DNA of 6,886 bases, from assembly GCA_007130675.1 (NCBI GenBank), contig SLSB01000156.1, positions 1 through 6,886 of the forward strand, read 5' to 3'. The stretch is from Candidatus Hydrogenedentota bacterium. GTDB lineage: Bacteria; Hydrogenedentota; Hydrogenedentia; Hydrogenedentales; SLHB01. Within the stretch, counting starts at the first letter, position 1. Every line of letters starts with the position of its first letter. Below, one piece after another: positions 1-5,454 of the stretch. The position numbers and the translations under genes are program-made. The notes beneath the pieces were generated by a model that saw only the letters and a program-made list of their open reading frames with translations, made no database searches and was not told where the DNA came from.

Positions 1-353
1 GGAATGGTCAATACCTCGTGACGCCGCAGCGCTCCCAGAATGAAACCGAAATACCCTACGAAGAACGTCGCGATACCCGCCATCAGCCCGATGTGAAACG
101 CCGCGAACCCGCCTGTGAACCCTTTCTGGGCGCTGTACATCACCGTAACCAGGCCCAACTCGGTTCCGGTGAGCGTGGCAATCCCCAAGGCCGTCTTGAT
201 GCCCCGGCCCGCCACCACGTAGTCCGCCATATCCGCGACGTAACGGTTCGCCAGTATCCCAATCCCCACCGAAAAAAACAGGTAAACCCCCACAATGCCC
301 CAGTCGAGGGTGCTGAAATTGGTCTGCCTGGCGATTTCCGTCAACTGGTCCAT
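1..353 (-). CDS. Sodium:solute symporter (SSS family), N-terminal fragment
   Basis: This is the first 117 codons of a membrane transporter whose remainder lies beyond the left edge. The translation begins MDQLTEIARQ. A hydrophobic first helix spans about residues 17-36 (DWGIVGVYLFFSVGIGILA), followed by the SSS-family signature DYVVAGRG (residues 44-51). Two more helices lie at about 55-76 and 81-109, the first containing GTELG, the region where the first core helix is usually broken around the sodium site. SSS proteins couple inward sodium flow to uptake of sugars, amino acids, carboxylates or similar solutes; the substrate cannot be read from this fragment. The ATG at 353 is the only reasonable start because a TGA lies in frame about 11 codons upstream, and the N-terminus has the usual family length. 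No strong Shine-Dalgarno is seen. It follows the hydrolase by 75 bp on the same strand, consistent with an operon. Confidence 0.85.
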   Translation of the reverse strand, partial: MDQLTEIARQTNFSTLDWGIVGVYLFFSVGIGILANRYVADMADYVVAGRGIKTALGIATLTGTELGLVTVMYSAQKGFTGGFAAFHIGLMAGIATFFVGYFGFILGALRRHEVLTI

Positions 354-428
354 TAGAGCAAGTACTCGAGAGCCGTTTGGCGCTCAGGGCTCATCCCCCG
401 GGACTCAACGACCGATTCCTGCCAACTG

Positions 429-1394
429 CTATATCCACCGTTCGAACCATGCATCCGCGACGTCCAGCGCCTCGACGGTGAGGGTCCGGCCACCCTTGTG
501 GGGCCAGTTTTCAAGAGCTGCCTCGGCCCCCAGCATCCGGTACACGTTCTTGGCGGCATCAACGGCCTTCTGGCAACTCTTCGTGTTGGCCAGTGTTTCA
601 TCATTAAGCGCGGTAAGCAGCAGCGTGGGCGTCGGCGCGGCAAGCGCCAGCACATGCTCCCAATCAAACGGAAACGTTTTCGCAGCCACCGCCTCTTCAA
701 GACCAGGCAGCATGGCGCAATCGCCGTCCTGCACCCACCGCCCCGGGTTCTTGTCGTCGTGGAAACGCGTGAAGCCGCAACTGGCCACGCACACTTGTAT
801 CCTCTCGTCAAATGCCGCCAGCAGCAGTGCGCTCGTCCCGCCAAGACCATGGCCAACAACACCCATCCGAGATACATCCACCCCCGGCATATCGGCCAGC
901 ACATCAAGCGCGCACGTGTAATCCCACATCATCTTGCCCAAAAGCGAGCCTTTGGGCCAGTCTTTGTAGAAATTCGTGGTGTCGTAAGCATCCTTACCCG
1001 GAGAGATTCGCTCGCCCGCCATGGCGGAGTCGGAAGCAATCGTGACGAACCCCAGTTCGGCATAGTGTTGCGCAAGCGCCATCAGCCGGTTACCCGTCAG
1101 CCCGGCAGGCTCGGCTTTCCCCGCCGGGGTCTCACTGTGGCAACATACAACAGCAGGAGAAAGATCTTTGCCCTCGGGTTGAAAAACCCACGAGGTGATG
1201 CGTTCCCAGTCACTGACAAAGTAATTCACACGCTTGCGTACATACCCGGGAAACGACTCTTCATCGACCGTCTTCAACTGAAGTTCCGGCCGCTGCTTCG
1301 GGAGCTTCCCCAGTGTCTGCAACACCGACGACTCGATTTCCTTGCGGCCTTGGAGCCAGTCCAACGGATTCTTCAGTTTGCTGAGATCGATCAT
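429..1394 (-). CDS. Alpha/beta hydrolase, dienelactone-hydrolase-like, nucleophile Ser replaced by Gly
   Basis: This 321-residue protein has the alpha/beta-hydrolase layout. An early strand AVVCCHSE (81-88) is followed by GFVTIASDSAMAGER (115-129), matching the D-x-x-G-x-GER region of dienelactone hydrolase and acetyl-xylan-esterase-like proteins. Then come MMWDYTCALDVL (155-166) and the nucleophile elbow MGVVGHGLGG (177-186). A candidate acid is D265 in TALNDET and a candidate base is H299 in WPHKGG. The elbow should read G-x-S-x-G; here residue 183 is Gly (codon GGT), so the standard nucleophile is missing although the other two positions look kept. It may be a pseudoenzyme, use another mechanism, or carry a mutation or sequencing error. 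No signal peptide is visible, so it is probably cytoplasmic. I chose the ATG at 1394 because GGAAGG (1407-1402) sits 7 nt upstream. An upstream ATG at 1460 gives 22 extra low-complexity residues and has no ribosome binding site. Substrate unknown. Confidence 0.8.
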   Translation of the reverse strand: MIDLSKLKNPLDWLQGRKEIESSVLQTLGKLPKQRPELQLKTVDEESFPGYVRKRVNYFVSDWERITSWVFQPEGKDLSPAVVCCHSETPAGKAEPAGLTGNRLMALAQHYAELGFVTIASDSAMAGERISPGKDAYDTTNFYKDWPKGSLLGKMMWDYTCALDVLADMPGVDVSRMGVVGHGLGGTSALLLAAFDERIQVCVASCGFTRFHDDKNPGRWVQDGDCAMLPGLEEAVAAKTFPFDWEHVLALAAPTPTLLLTALNDETLANTKSCQKAVDAAKNVYRMLGAEAALENWPHKGGRTLTVEALDVADAWFERWI

Positions 1395-1401
1395 GTGCAT
1401 C

Positions 1402-1407
1402 CCTTCC
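1402..1407 (-). promoter_or_regulatory. Ribosome binding site deciding the hydrolase start
   Basis: GGAAGG on the minus strand lies 7 nt before the ATG at 1394 and only about 1 nt before the in-frame ATG at 1400. The spacing favours the downstream ATG (MIDLSKL). The more distant ATG at 1460 has no purine-rich stretch before it. Confidence 0.6.
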
Positions 1408-1422
1408 AAGCTACCCCCGCCG

Positions 1423-1450
1423 CGCGCCATTCGAACACCCGAACCGCGCG
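1423..1450 (-). repeat. Imperfect inverted repeat in the hydrolase 5' leader
   Basis: On the + strand CGCGC (1423-1427) and TTCG (1430-1433) pair with CGAA (1440-1443) and GCGCG (1446-1450). A 2-nt internal mismatch separates the stem segments and the loop is 6 nt. It lies between ggt and the hydrolase start and has no following T-run, so it is not a standard terminator. It could be an mRNA processing or stability element, or chance in GC-rich DNA. Confidence 0.25.
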
Positions 1451-1518
1451 CCTCCAGCATGGTAGTAACACCACCGCCCCGGAATCAAATTGCGATCGAC
1501 AGCTTGCGGTCCTTTCGC

Positions 1519-3261
1519 TCAATACCCAATCGCGCAGCCGTCCAGCCGGGGATCAGAGCCCCCGAAGTACCGCAGGGGCTGGTCTTCGCGCCAGATGGCC
1601 TGATACCCGCCGTGCGCCCCGACCCCCGGCCGGACTTCGTGGCCCAAGTCCTCCAGCGCCTGTCTGACGTCTTCGGAGAAGCCACGTTCAAGTCTGACTC
1701 GGCCGCCGCCGTCCATGAGGCCGCCTCTAAACGATGAACTGCCGCTGTGTTCGACGCGGGGCTGCTCGCCAGCCTGCTGCGGCGACATGCCGAAGTCGAT
1801 CATGTTCATGACCACCTGAGCATGCCCCTGGGGCTGAAAATCGCCGCCCATAACGCCAAACGACATCACCGGCCGGCCGTTTCGAGTCATGAACGCCGGG
1901 ATGATCGTGTGGAACGGCCGTTTGTGGGGTTCAAGTTTGTTTCGGTGGCCGGGATCGAGCGCGAAGGACTCGCCCCGGTTCTGCATCGGAAATCCCACCC
2001 CATCCGGGCAGATCGTGGACCCAAACCCCGCATAGATACTCTGAATGAGCGAGATCATGTTGCCTTCACCGTCCGCTGCGGTTAGATAGACCGTGTCCGA
2101 GTCCAGCTCCGGGACGCCTGGCCGGACTTCCGTGCTTGCCCTCTTCGGGTCGATAAGCGCCGCCCGTTCCCGGGCATATTCCTTCGAGATCAGCCACTCG
2201 GTCGGCACATCGGCAAACTCGGGATCGGCGTAATACACCGCCCGGTCTTCGAACGCCAGTTTCTTGGCCTCGATGAACAGATGCAAATGCTCGGGCGAAT
2301 TCGCATCGAGCGCGCCGATGTCAAAACGCTCAAGCATGTTGAGAATCTGCAGAGCGGCGATGCCCTGGCCACTCGGAGGAATCTCCCACACGTCCCACCC
2401 CCGGTAACTGCTGCTCACCGGATCGACCCAGTCCGAACGATGGTCTCTCAGATCCCGCATCTCCATTCGCCCGCCCAATTCCTCGGATTTCGCCACAATC
2501 CGCTCAGCAATCTCGCCTTCGTAAAACGCGGCAGGGCCGTTTTGCGCAATCGCCTCATACGAGCGGGCCAGCAGCGGGTTTCGGAACACCTCGCCATACT
2601 GCGGCACACTGCCCTCAGGATGGTACACAGCGGCCATATGCGGGGCTTCGTCATCCGTCCACGCGCTGAAATGCGTCGAGATCAGCGGGGACAAGGGAAA
2701 CCCCTCTCTCGCATACTCGATCGCCGCTTCCAAGCATTTGTCGAGGCCCAGCGTCCCGAAACGCTCGCTCAGCATGCCCCAGCCGCTCACGCAACCCGGC
2801 ACGCTCCAACTCAGCGGACTCTGCCTCGGAATGCTGTCGAGACCCATATCCAGCGCGTCCTGCAGCGACCAGTTGTACGGCGCGCGGCCGCTGGCATTCA
2901 GGCCGTAAAGTTTCTGGTCTTTCTCGACCCAGAGGATCGCGAACAAATCGCCGCCGATGCCGTTGCTGGCGGGTTCGGTCACCCCCAGCATGGCATTCGT
3001 GCAGATCGCGGCATCAACGCAGTTGCCGCCTGCCTTGAGCACGTCGACGCCCGCCATCGTCGCCAGCGGCTGGCTCGAACACACAATCCCACGCTGGCAC
3101 ACCACCGTCGAGCGGTTTCTGTTGCGCGCATCCAGCCGCTCGAGATCGAGAAACGGCGGCGTCCGGCCGGGCGAATCCTCCACAGACAACGCCCTCCGCG
3201 TGGCAAGCGACAGTATGGCCGCGCCCGCGGCCGTGCTTTGAAAGAATTGACGACGATTCAT
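1519..3261 (-). CDS. ggt: Gamma-glutamyltransferase-family Ntn-hydrolase with twin-arginine signal
   Basis: This 580-residue protein is a full-length member of the gamma-glutamyltransferase (GGT) family, enzymes made as a proprotein that cleaves itself before a Thr, which then becomes the nucleophile for amide hydrolysis or transfer. Landmarks are PASNGIGGDLFA (97-108), NASGRAP (122-128, R126 matching the glutamyl-binding Arg), the processing site at T390 in DTVYLTAADGEGNMISLIQS (389-408), QNRGESF (427-433), KRPFHTIIPA (447-456), FGVMGGDFQPQGH (468-480) and a C-terminal SDPRLDGCAIGY. This wording is typical of the YwrD-like clade rather than E. coli Ggt. The N-terminus MNRRQFFQS plus an Ala-rich hydrophobic stretch (10-20) is a Tat signal, so the enzyme is probably exported folded. 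The ATG at 3261 is preceded by AGGAGG with 8-nt spacing. An extension to a TTG at 3348 would bury the signal. It leads the minus-strand group with the hydrolase and symporter. Family assignment is firm; the real substrate is not. Confidence 0.95.
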   Translation of the reverse strand: MNRRQFFQSTAAGAAILSLATRRALSVEDSPGRTPPFLDLERLDARNRNRSTVVCQRGIVCSSQPLATMAGVDVLKAGGNCVDAAICTNAMLGVTEPASNGIGGDLFAILWVEKDQKLYGLNASGRAPYNWSLQDALDMGLDSIPRQSPLSWSVPGCVSGWGMLSERFGTLGLDKCLEAAIEYAREGFPLSPLISTHFSAWTDDEAPHMAAVYHPEGSVPQYGEVFRNPLLARSYEAIAQNGPAAFYEGEIAERIVAKSEELGGRMEMRDLRDHRSDWVDPVSSSYRGWDVWEIPPSGQGIAALQILNMLERFDIGALDANSPEHLHLFIEAKKLAFEDRAVYYADPEFADVPTEWLISKEYARERAALIDPKRASTEVRPGVPELDSDTVYLTAADGEGNMISLIQSIYAGFGSTICPDGVGFPMQNRGESFALDPGHRNKLEPHKRPFHTIIPAFMTRNGRPVMSFGVMGGDFQPQGHAQVVMNMIDFGMSPQQAGEQPRVEHSGSSSFRGGLMDGGGRVRLERGFSEDVRQALEDLGHEVRPGVGAHGGYQAIWREDQPLRYFGGSDPRLDGCAIGY

Positions 3262-3267
3262 GGCTGA

Positions 3268-3275
3268 CTCCTCCT
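3268..3275 (-). promoter_or_regulatory. Strong ribosome binding site for ggt
   Basis: AGGAGGAG on the minus strand ends 6 nt before the ATG at 3261, with the AGGAGG core 8 nt away. It is the strongest Shine-Dalgarno in the window and fixes the start at the twin-arginine signal peptide. Confidence 0.8.
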
Positions 3276-3311
3276 GTGTCGGGGCTCGGGTCTCGAAAGC
3301 CCGTACCGCCC

Positions 3312-3341
3312 CTTGTACCTTCACCGCAGTAGCTGCGTCAA
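3312..3341 (-). promoter_or_regulatory. Candidate sigma70-type promoter for ggt
   Basis: On the minus strand TTGACG (3341-3336, 5 of 6 to consensus) and TACAAG (3317-3312, 4 of 6) are separated by 18 bp. Transcription would begin near 3305, giving a leader of about 45 nt that contains the AGGAGG site. It sits in the 98-bp gap after the ygiQ-like stop, so ggt may be transcribed on its own as well as by read-through. A dyad, CGCAG-TAG-CTGCG (3325-3337), overlaps the -35 element and the spacer and could be an operator. Prediction by eye only. Confidence 0.45.
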
Positions 3342-3359
3342 GACTCAAGAATGAACCCG

Positions 3360-5219
3360 TTATCTGGAAAACCTCTTTCGCCCTGATCTCTTCGGCGAGG
3401 TTCGTGACGGATGATGGCGCGCAGGTTTATGTTTTTTGGCGGCTTTGTCGGGCGTACTGTGGCTGGGAATCAAAGTGTGATGCTGGCGGAGACGTTCTCG
3501 ATCTGTCCGGGCCACGTAAATGGGGGTGCCCTCGGGATCAATACCCGCGTAATACATGGCCGTGGCAACGGTTCCCGGCGTGGGGATAAAACACTGCACC
3601 TGTCGGGGTTTCCAGCCGCGTTTGTGCAGCCATTTGGCAAGGGCGCGCATGTCATCGTCGGTGCAGCCTGGAAATGCGCTCATAAGGTAGGGAATCACAT
3701 ACTGCTCTTTGCCCGCCCGTCTGGATTCCCGCTCAAAAAGGCTCAGAAACGCTTCGAACTGCTCGAACGCGGGCTTACGCATGAGCGCGAGTACCTTGTC
3801 CGATATATGCTCGGGAGCCACCTTCAACTGCCCGCCCACGAACTCGTTCACAAGTGCCCGAAGGGGTTGTTTCTGATCGGCTCGGAGGTCGTAGCGGATG
3901 CCGCTGGCCACGCGCAGGTGGTTTACCCCTTCGATATCGCGAAGCTGGCGCAACATCCGCACTTGCGCGGCCTCGTCCATCTCGAAATGGGCGCAGATAT
4001 CGGGCCAGAGGCAGTCTTCGCGCTGGCACGCCGCGGCATTGGCCCGGCATCGCGCCCCCCACATGTTCGCCGTCGGCCCACCCACATCGCTGATGCTGCC
4101 CGCCCAATCGGGGTGCCGCGTCAGCGCATGCACCTCACGTTCGAGCGACTCGGCGCTGCGCGAGCGGAGCCGTCGGCCTTGGTGCATGGCAATCGAACAG
4201 AAGGTGCATCCGGCGGCGCATCCCCGGTGTGAAGTGATGCTGAACTGAATCATATCCGCCGCGGGAATAGGCTCCGTATACAAAGGATGTGCCCTGCGTG
4301 TGAACGGGAGCGCGTAGAGCGTGTCCAATTCCGCGGTATCAAGCGGTTTCGCGGGAGGTGTAAACACCACCTGCCTCGCGCCGCTGGCCTGCACCGCCCA
4401 CTGCCCTCCCTGATGGACCTGCCGCTCGATGGCAAGGGTAGCCGCCATCAATTCTTTCGGGTCGGCCTCGATAGCCTCGTGCGAAGGCAACTCGGCCACC
4501 CCGGATTCATCCGGACCCTCGGCCCCTTCCAACACGCTTTCGAACGAGGACACCGCAAATGCCGTGCCCGGAATACCCCAAAGCGCTTCAGCGCGTATCT
4601 CATCGCCCGAGACCGCATCGAGCCGCTGGGCCGTCTCGAGGATGGCCCGCTCCGCCATGCCATAAATCAAGAGGTCTGCTTTGCTGTCGAGCAGAATCGA
4701 GCGGCGTATCTTATCGCTCCAGAAATCGTAGTGCGTGGCGCGCCGCAACGAGGCTTCAATGCCGCCCAGGACCACCGGCAACCGGGGAAACGCCTGCCGC
4801 ACGAGGTTGGTGTAAACAATTGTGGCGCGGTTGGGCCGCGCTCCGGCGCGCCCCCCAGGCGTATAGGCGTCATCGCTGCGTTTTTTGCGGAATGCGGTGT
4901 AATGCGCGAGCATTGAATCGAGCGCCCCGGCGGTAACGCCCGCAAACAGCCTTGGCCGCCCCAGCCGGAGGACGTCCGAGGTGGTATCCCATCGGGGTTG
5001 CGCGACGATGCCCACGCGGTAGCCGTTGGCTTCGAGCCAGCGGCCCAGCAACGCCGCTCCGAACGACGGGTGGTCCACGTAGGCGTCCCCGGTCACAAGC
5101 AACACGTCAAGCGCGTCCCAGCCGCGTCGAGCCATCTCCTCGTGCGACATGGGCAGCGCTTCTTCAGTCACACGCTGTATCTGGTGGCGTTGGTTATTCT
5201 TCTCTCGCTTACAGGACAC
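3360..5219 (-). CDS. ygiQ: YgiQ-family radical SAM protein (UPF0313)
   Basis: This 619-residue protein is a member of the YgiQ/UPF0313 radical SAM family, whose reaction is unknown. Diagnostic parts are the N-terminal LPMSHEEM followed by LLVTGDAYVDHPSFG (40-54), GGIEASLRR (152-160), and the radical SAM cluster in HRGCAAGCTFC (331-341; C334, C338, C341), which binds the [4Fe-4S] that cleaves S-adenosylmethionine. SDVGGPTANMWG (377-388) is followed by four more cysteines (C391, C398, C403, C409). KVAPEHISDKVL (466-477) and IPTPGTVATAMYYAG (545-559) complete the match. E. coli YgiQ is longer (about 740 residues). The last 30 or so residues are rich in Lys, Arg, His and Pro and look disordered. 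I chose the GTG at 5219 because AAGGAAG lies 7-8 nt upstream. The ATG at 5150 (MSHEEM) has only a weak GAAGAAG and would drop the conserved LP before MSHEEM. Cytoplasmic; no signal or membrane segment. Confidence 0.93.
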   Translation of the reverse strand: MSCKREKNNQRHQIQRVTEEALPMSHEEMARRGWDALDVLLVTGDAYVDHPSFGAALLGRWLEANGYRVGIVAQPRWDTTSDVLRLGRPRLFAGVTAGALDSMLAHYTAFRKKRSDDAYTPGGRAGARPNRATIVYTNLVRQAFPRLPVVLGGIEASLRRATHYDFWSDKIRRSILLDSKADLLIYGMAERAILETAQRLDAVSGDEIRAEALWGIPGTAFAVSSFESVLEGAEGPDESGVAELPSHEAIEADPKELMAATLAIERQVHQGGQWAVQASGARQVVFTPPAKPLDTAELDTLYALPFTRRAHPLYTEPIPAADMIQFSITSHRGCAAGCTFCSIAMHQGRRLRSRSAESLEREVHALTRHPDWAGSISDVGGPTANMWGARCRANAAACQREDCLWPDICAHFEMDEAAQVRMLRQLRDIEGVNHLRVASGIRYDLRADQKQPLRALVNEFVGGQLKVAPEHISDKVLALMRKPAFEQFEAFLSLFERESRRAGKEQYVIPYLMSAFPGCTDDDMRALAKWLHKRGWKPRQVQCFIPTPGTVATAMYYAGIDPEGTPIYVARTDRERLRQHHTLIPSHSTPDKAAKKHKPARHHPSRTSPKRSGRKRFSR

Positions 5220-5225
5220 GCTTGG

Positions 5226-5232
5226 CTTCCTT
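5226..5232 (-). promoter_or_regulatory. Ribosome binding site supporting a GTG start for ygiQ
   Basis: AAGGAAG on the minus strand, with its AAGGA core 8 nt before the GTG at 5219. The alternative ATG at 5150 has a poorer purine stretch, so the longer form of the protein is preferred. Confidence 0.55.
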
Positions 5233-5276
5233 CAATTCACGATAAGCCTGGTATATTCCGATGCGCCCAATGGCCT

Positions 5277-5285
5277 ATTGTACCA
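5277..5285 (-). promoter_or_regulatory. Candidate extended -10 promoter for ygiQ
   Basis: The minus strand reads TGG-TACAAT (5285-5277): an extended TGn motif followed by a -10 hexamer with 5 of 6 consensus bases. No good -35 is present at 17 bp, as expected for extended -10 promoters. Transcription would begin near 5270 and give a leader of about 50 nt containing the AAGGAAG site. Confidence 0.4.
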
Positions 5286-5292
5286 AAGACGG

Positions 5293-5317
5293 CCGAAATG
5301 CCCGATTGGGTTTTCGG
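5293..5317. repeat. Dyad symmetry between the divergent promoters, candidate operator
   Basis: CCGAAA (5293-5298) pairs with TTTCGG (5312-5317), and an inner CCC (5301-5303) pairs with GGG (5308-5310) around a GATT loop. The dyad covers the -35 region of the leftward promoter candidate and lies 24 bp upstream of the rightward -35. That would suit a regulator acting on both genes. No regulator gene is in the window, and the symmetry may be chance. Confidence 0.3.
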
Positions 5318-5341
5318 AAACGTTGAGAAACGGGCGGCGAA

Positions 5342-5370
5342 TTGCAGTATTCGTCGTGCACGGGTAGAAT
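5342..5370 (+). promoter_or_regulatory. Candidate sigma70-type promoter for the B12 radical SAM gene
   Basis: TTGCAG (5342-5347) and TAGAAT (5365-5370, 5 of 6 to consensus) are separated by exactly 17 bp. Transcription would begin near 5377, giving a leader of about 78 nt before the ATG at 5455. The -35 matches consensus only in its TTG. Prediction by eye. Confidence 0.45.
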
Positions 5371-5396
5371 CCCAGCGATACAGCCCGCGCAGACAC

Positions 5397-5417
5397 GGCC
5401 GCAAGGGCGTTGCGGCC
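5397..5417 (+). other. Perfect 8-bp hairpin in the leader of the B12 radical SAM gene
   Basis: GGCCGCAA (5397-5404) pairs without mismatch with TTGCGGCC (5410-5417) across the 5-nt loop GGGCG. A run of five T (5427-5431) follows after a 9-nt gap. That gap is too long for a normal intrinsic terminator, but the stem is GC-rich and would form in the transcript. It lies 20 nt before the AAGGAG ribosome binding site. It could stabilise the mRNA, act as a partial attenuator, or be a DNA palindrome bound by a protein. Confidence 0.4.
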
Positions 5418-5437
5418 CACTAAGCGTTTTTCGGTCA

Positions 5438-5443
5438 AAGGAG
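5438..5443 (+). promoter_or_regulatory. Ribosome binding site of the B12 radical SAM gene
   Basis: AAGGAG lies 11 nt before the ATG at 5455, slightly longer than usual spacing. No other start codon in this frame nearby competes with it. Confidence 0.6.
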
Positions 5444-5454
5444 ACCTTCTCGCG

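Larger units (their letters stand above)
5220..5454. other. Divergent intergenic region between two radical SAM genes
   Basis: These 235 bp separate the leftward ygiQ-like gene from the rightward B12-type radical SAM gene. Short open frames on both strands cross it but none has a start with a ribosome binding site and a recognisable product. It holds a leftward extended -10, a rightward -35/-10 pair, a dyad between them and a hairpin in the rightward leader, each listed separately. No tRNA or known riboswitch fold was recognised; a cobalamin-riboswitch-like core was not seen. Confidence 0.6.

Noticed and set aside
353..907. Minus-strand frame of 184 codons overlapping the hydrolase 3' end
   Set aside because: Out of frame with the hydrolase and rich in Trp, Arg and Cys as expected for a shifted reading. 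Only its last 13 codons are of possible interest, as noted in the findings.
1395..1460. Longer hydrolase start at 1460
   Set aside because: It adds 22 Gly/Arg-rich residues without a ribosome binding site, whereas the ATG at 1394 has GGAAGG at good spacing.
498..1667. Long + strand open frame of 389 codons opposite the hydrolase
   Set aside because: It is the antisense shadow of a real gene in GC-rich DNA. Its translation is rich in Arg, Pro and His, with no recognisable domain, while the minus strand gives a clear alpha/beta hydrolase.
2281..3267. Long + strand open frame of 328 codons opposite ggt
   Set aside because: The minus strand encodes an unmistakable GGT-family protein. The + frame has shadow-type composition and no family match that I recognise.
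3282..3302. Possible hairpin GGGCT/AGCCC after ygiQ
   Set aside because: Only 5 bp with an 11-nt loop and no T-run; not supportable as a terminator.
3262..3348. N-terminal extension of ggt to a TTG at 3348
   Set aside because: It would bury the Tat signal peptide and overlap the promoter candidate, and the ATG at 3261 has a strong AGGAGG site.
3411..4232. + strand open frame of 273 codons opposite ygiQ
   Set aside because: Antisense shadow of the YgiQ-family gene; no ribosome binding site or recognisable motifs.
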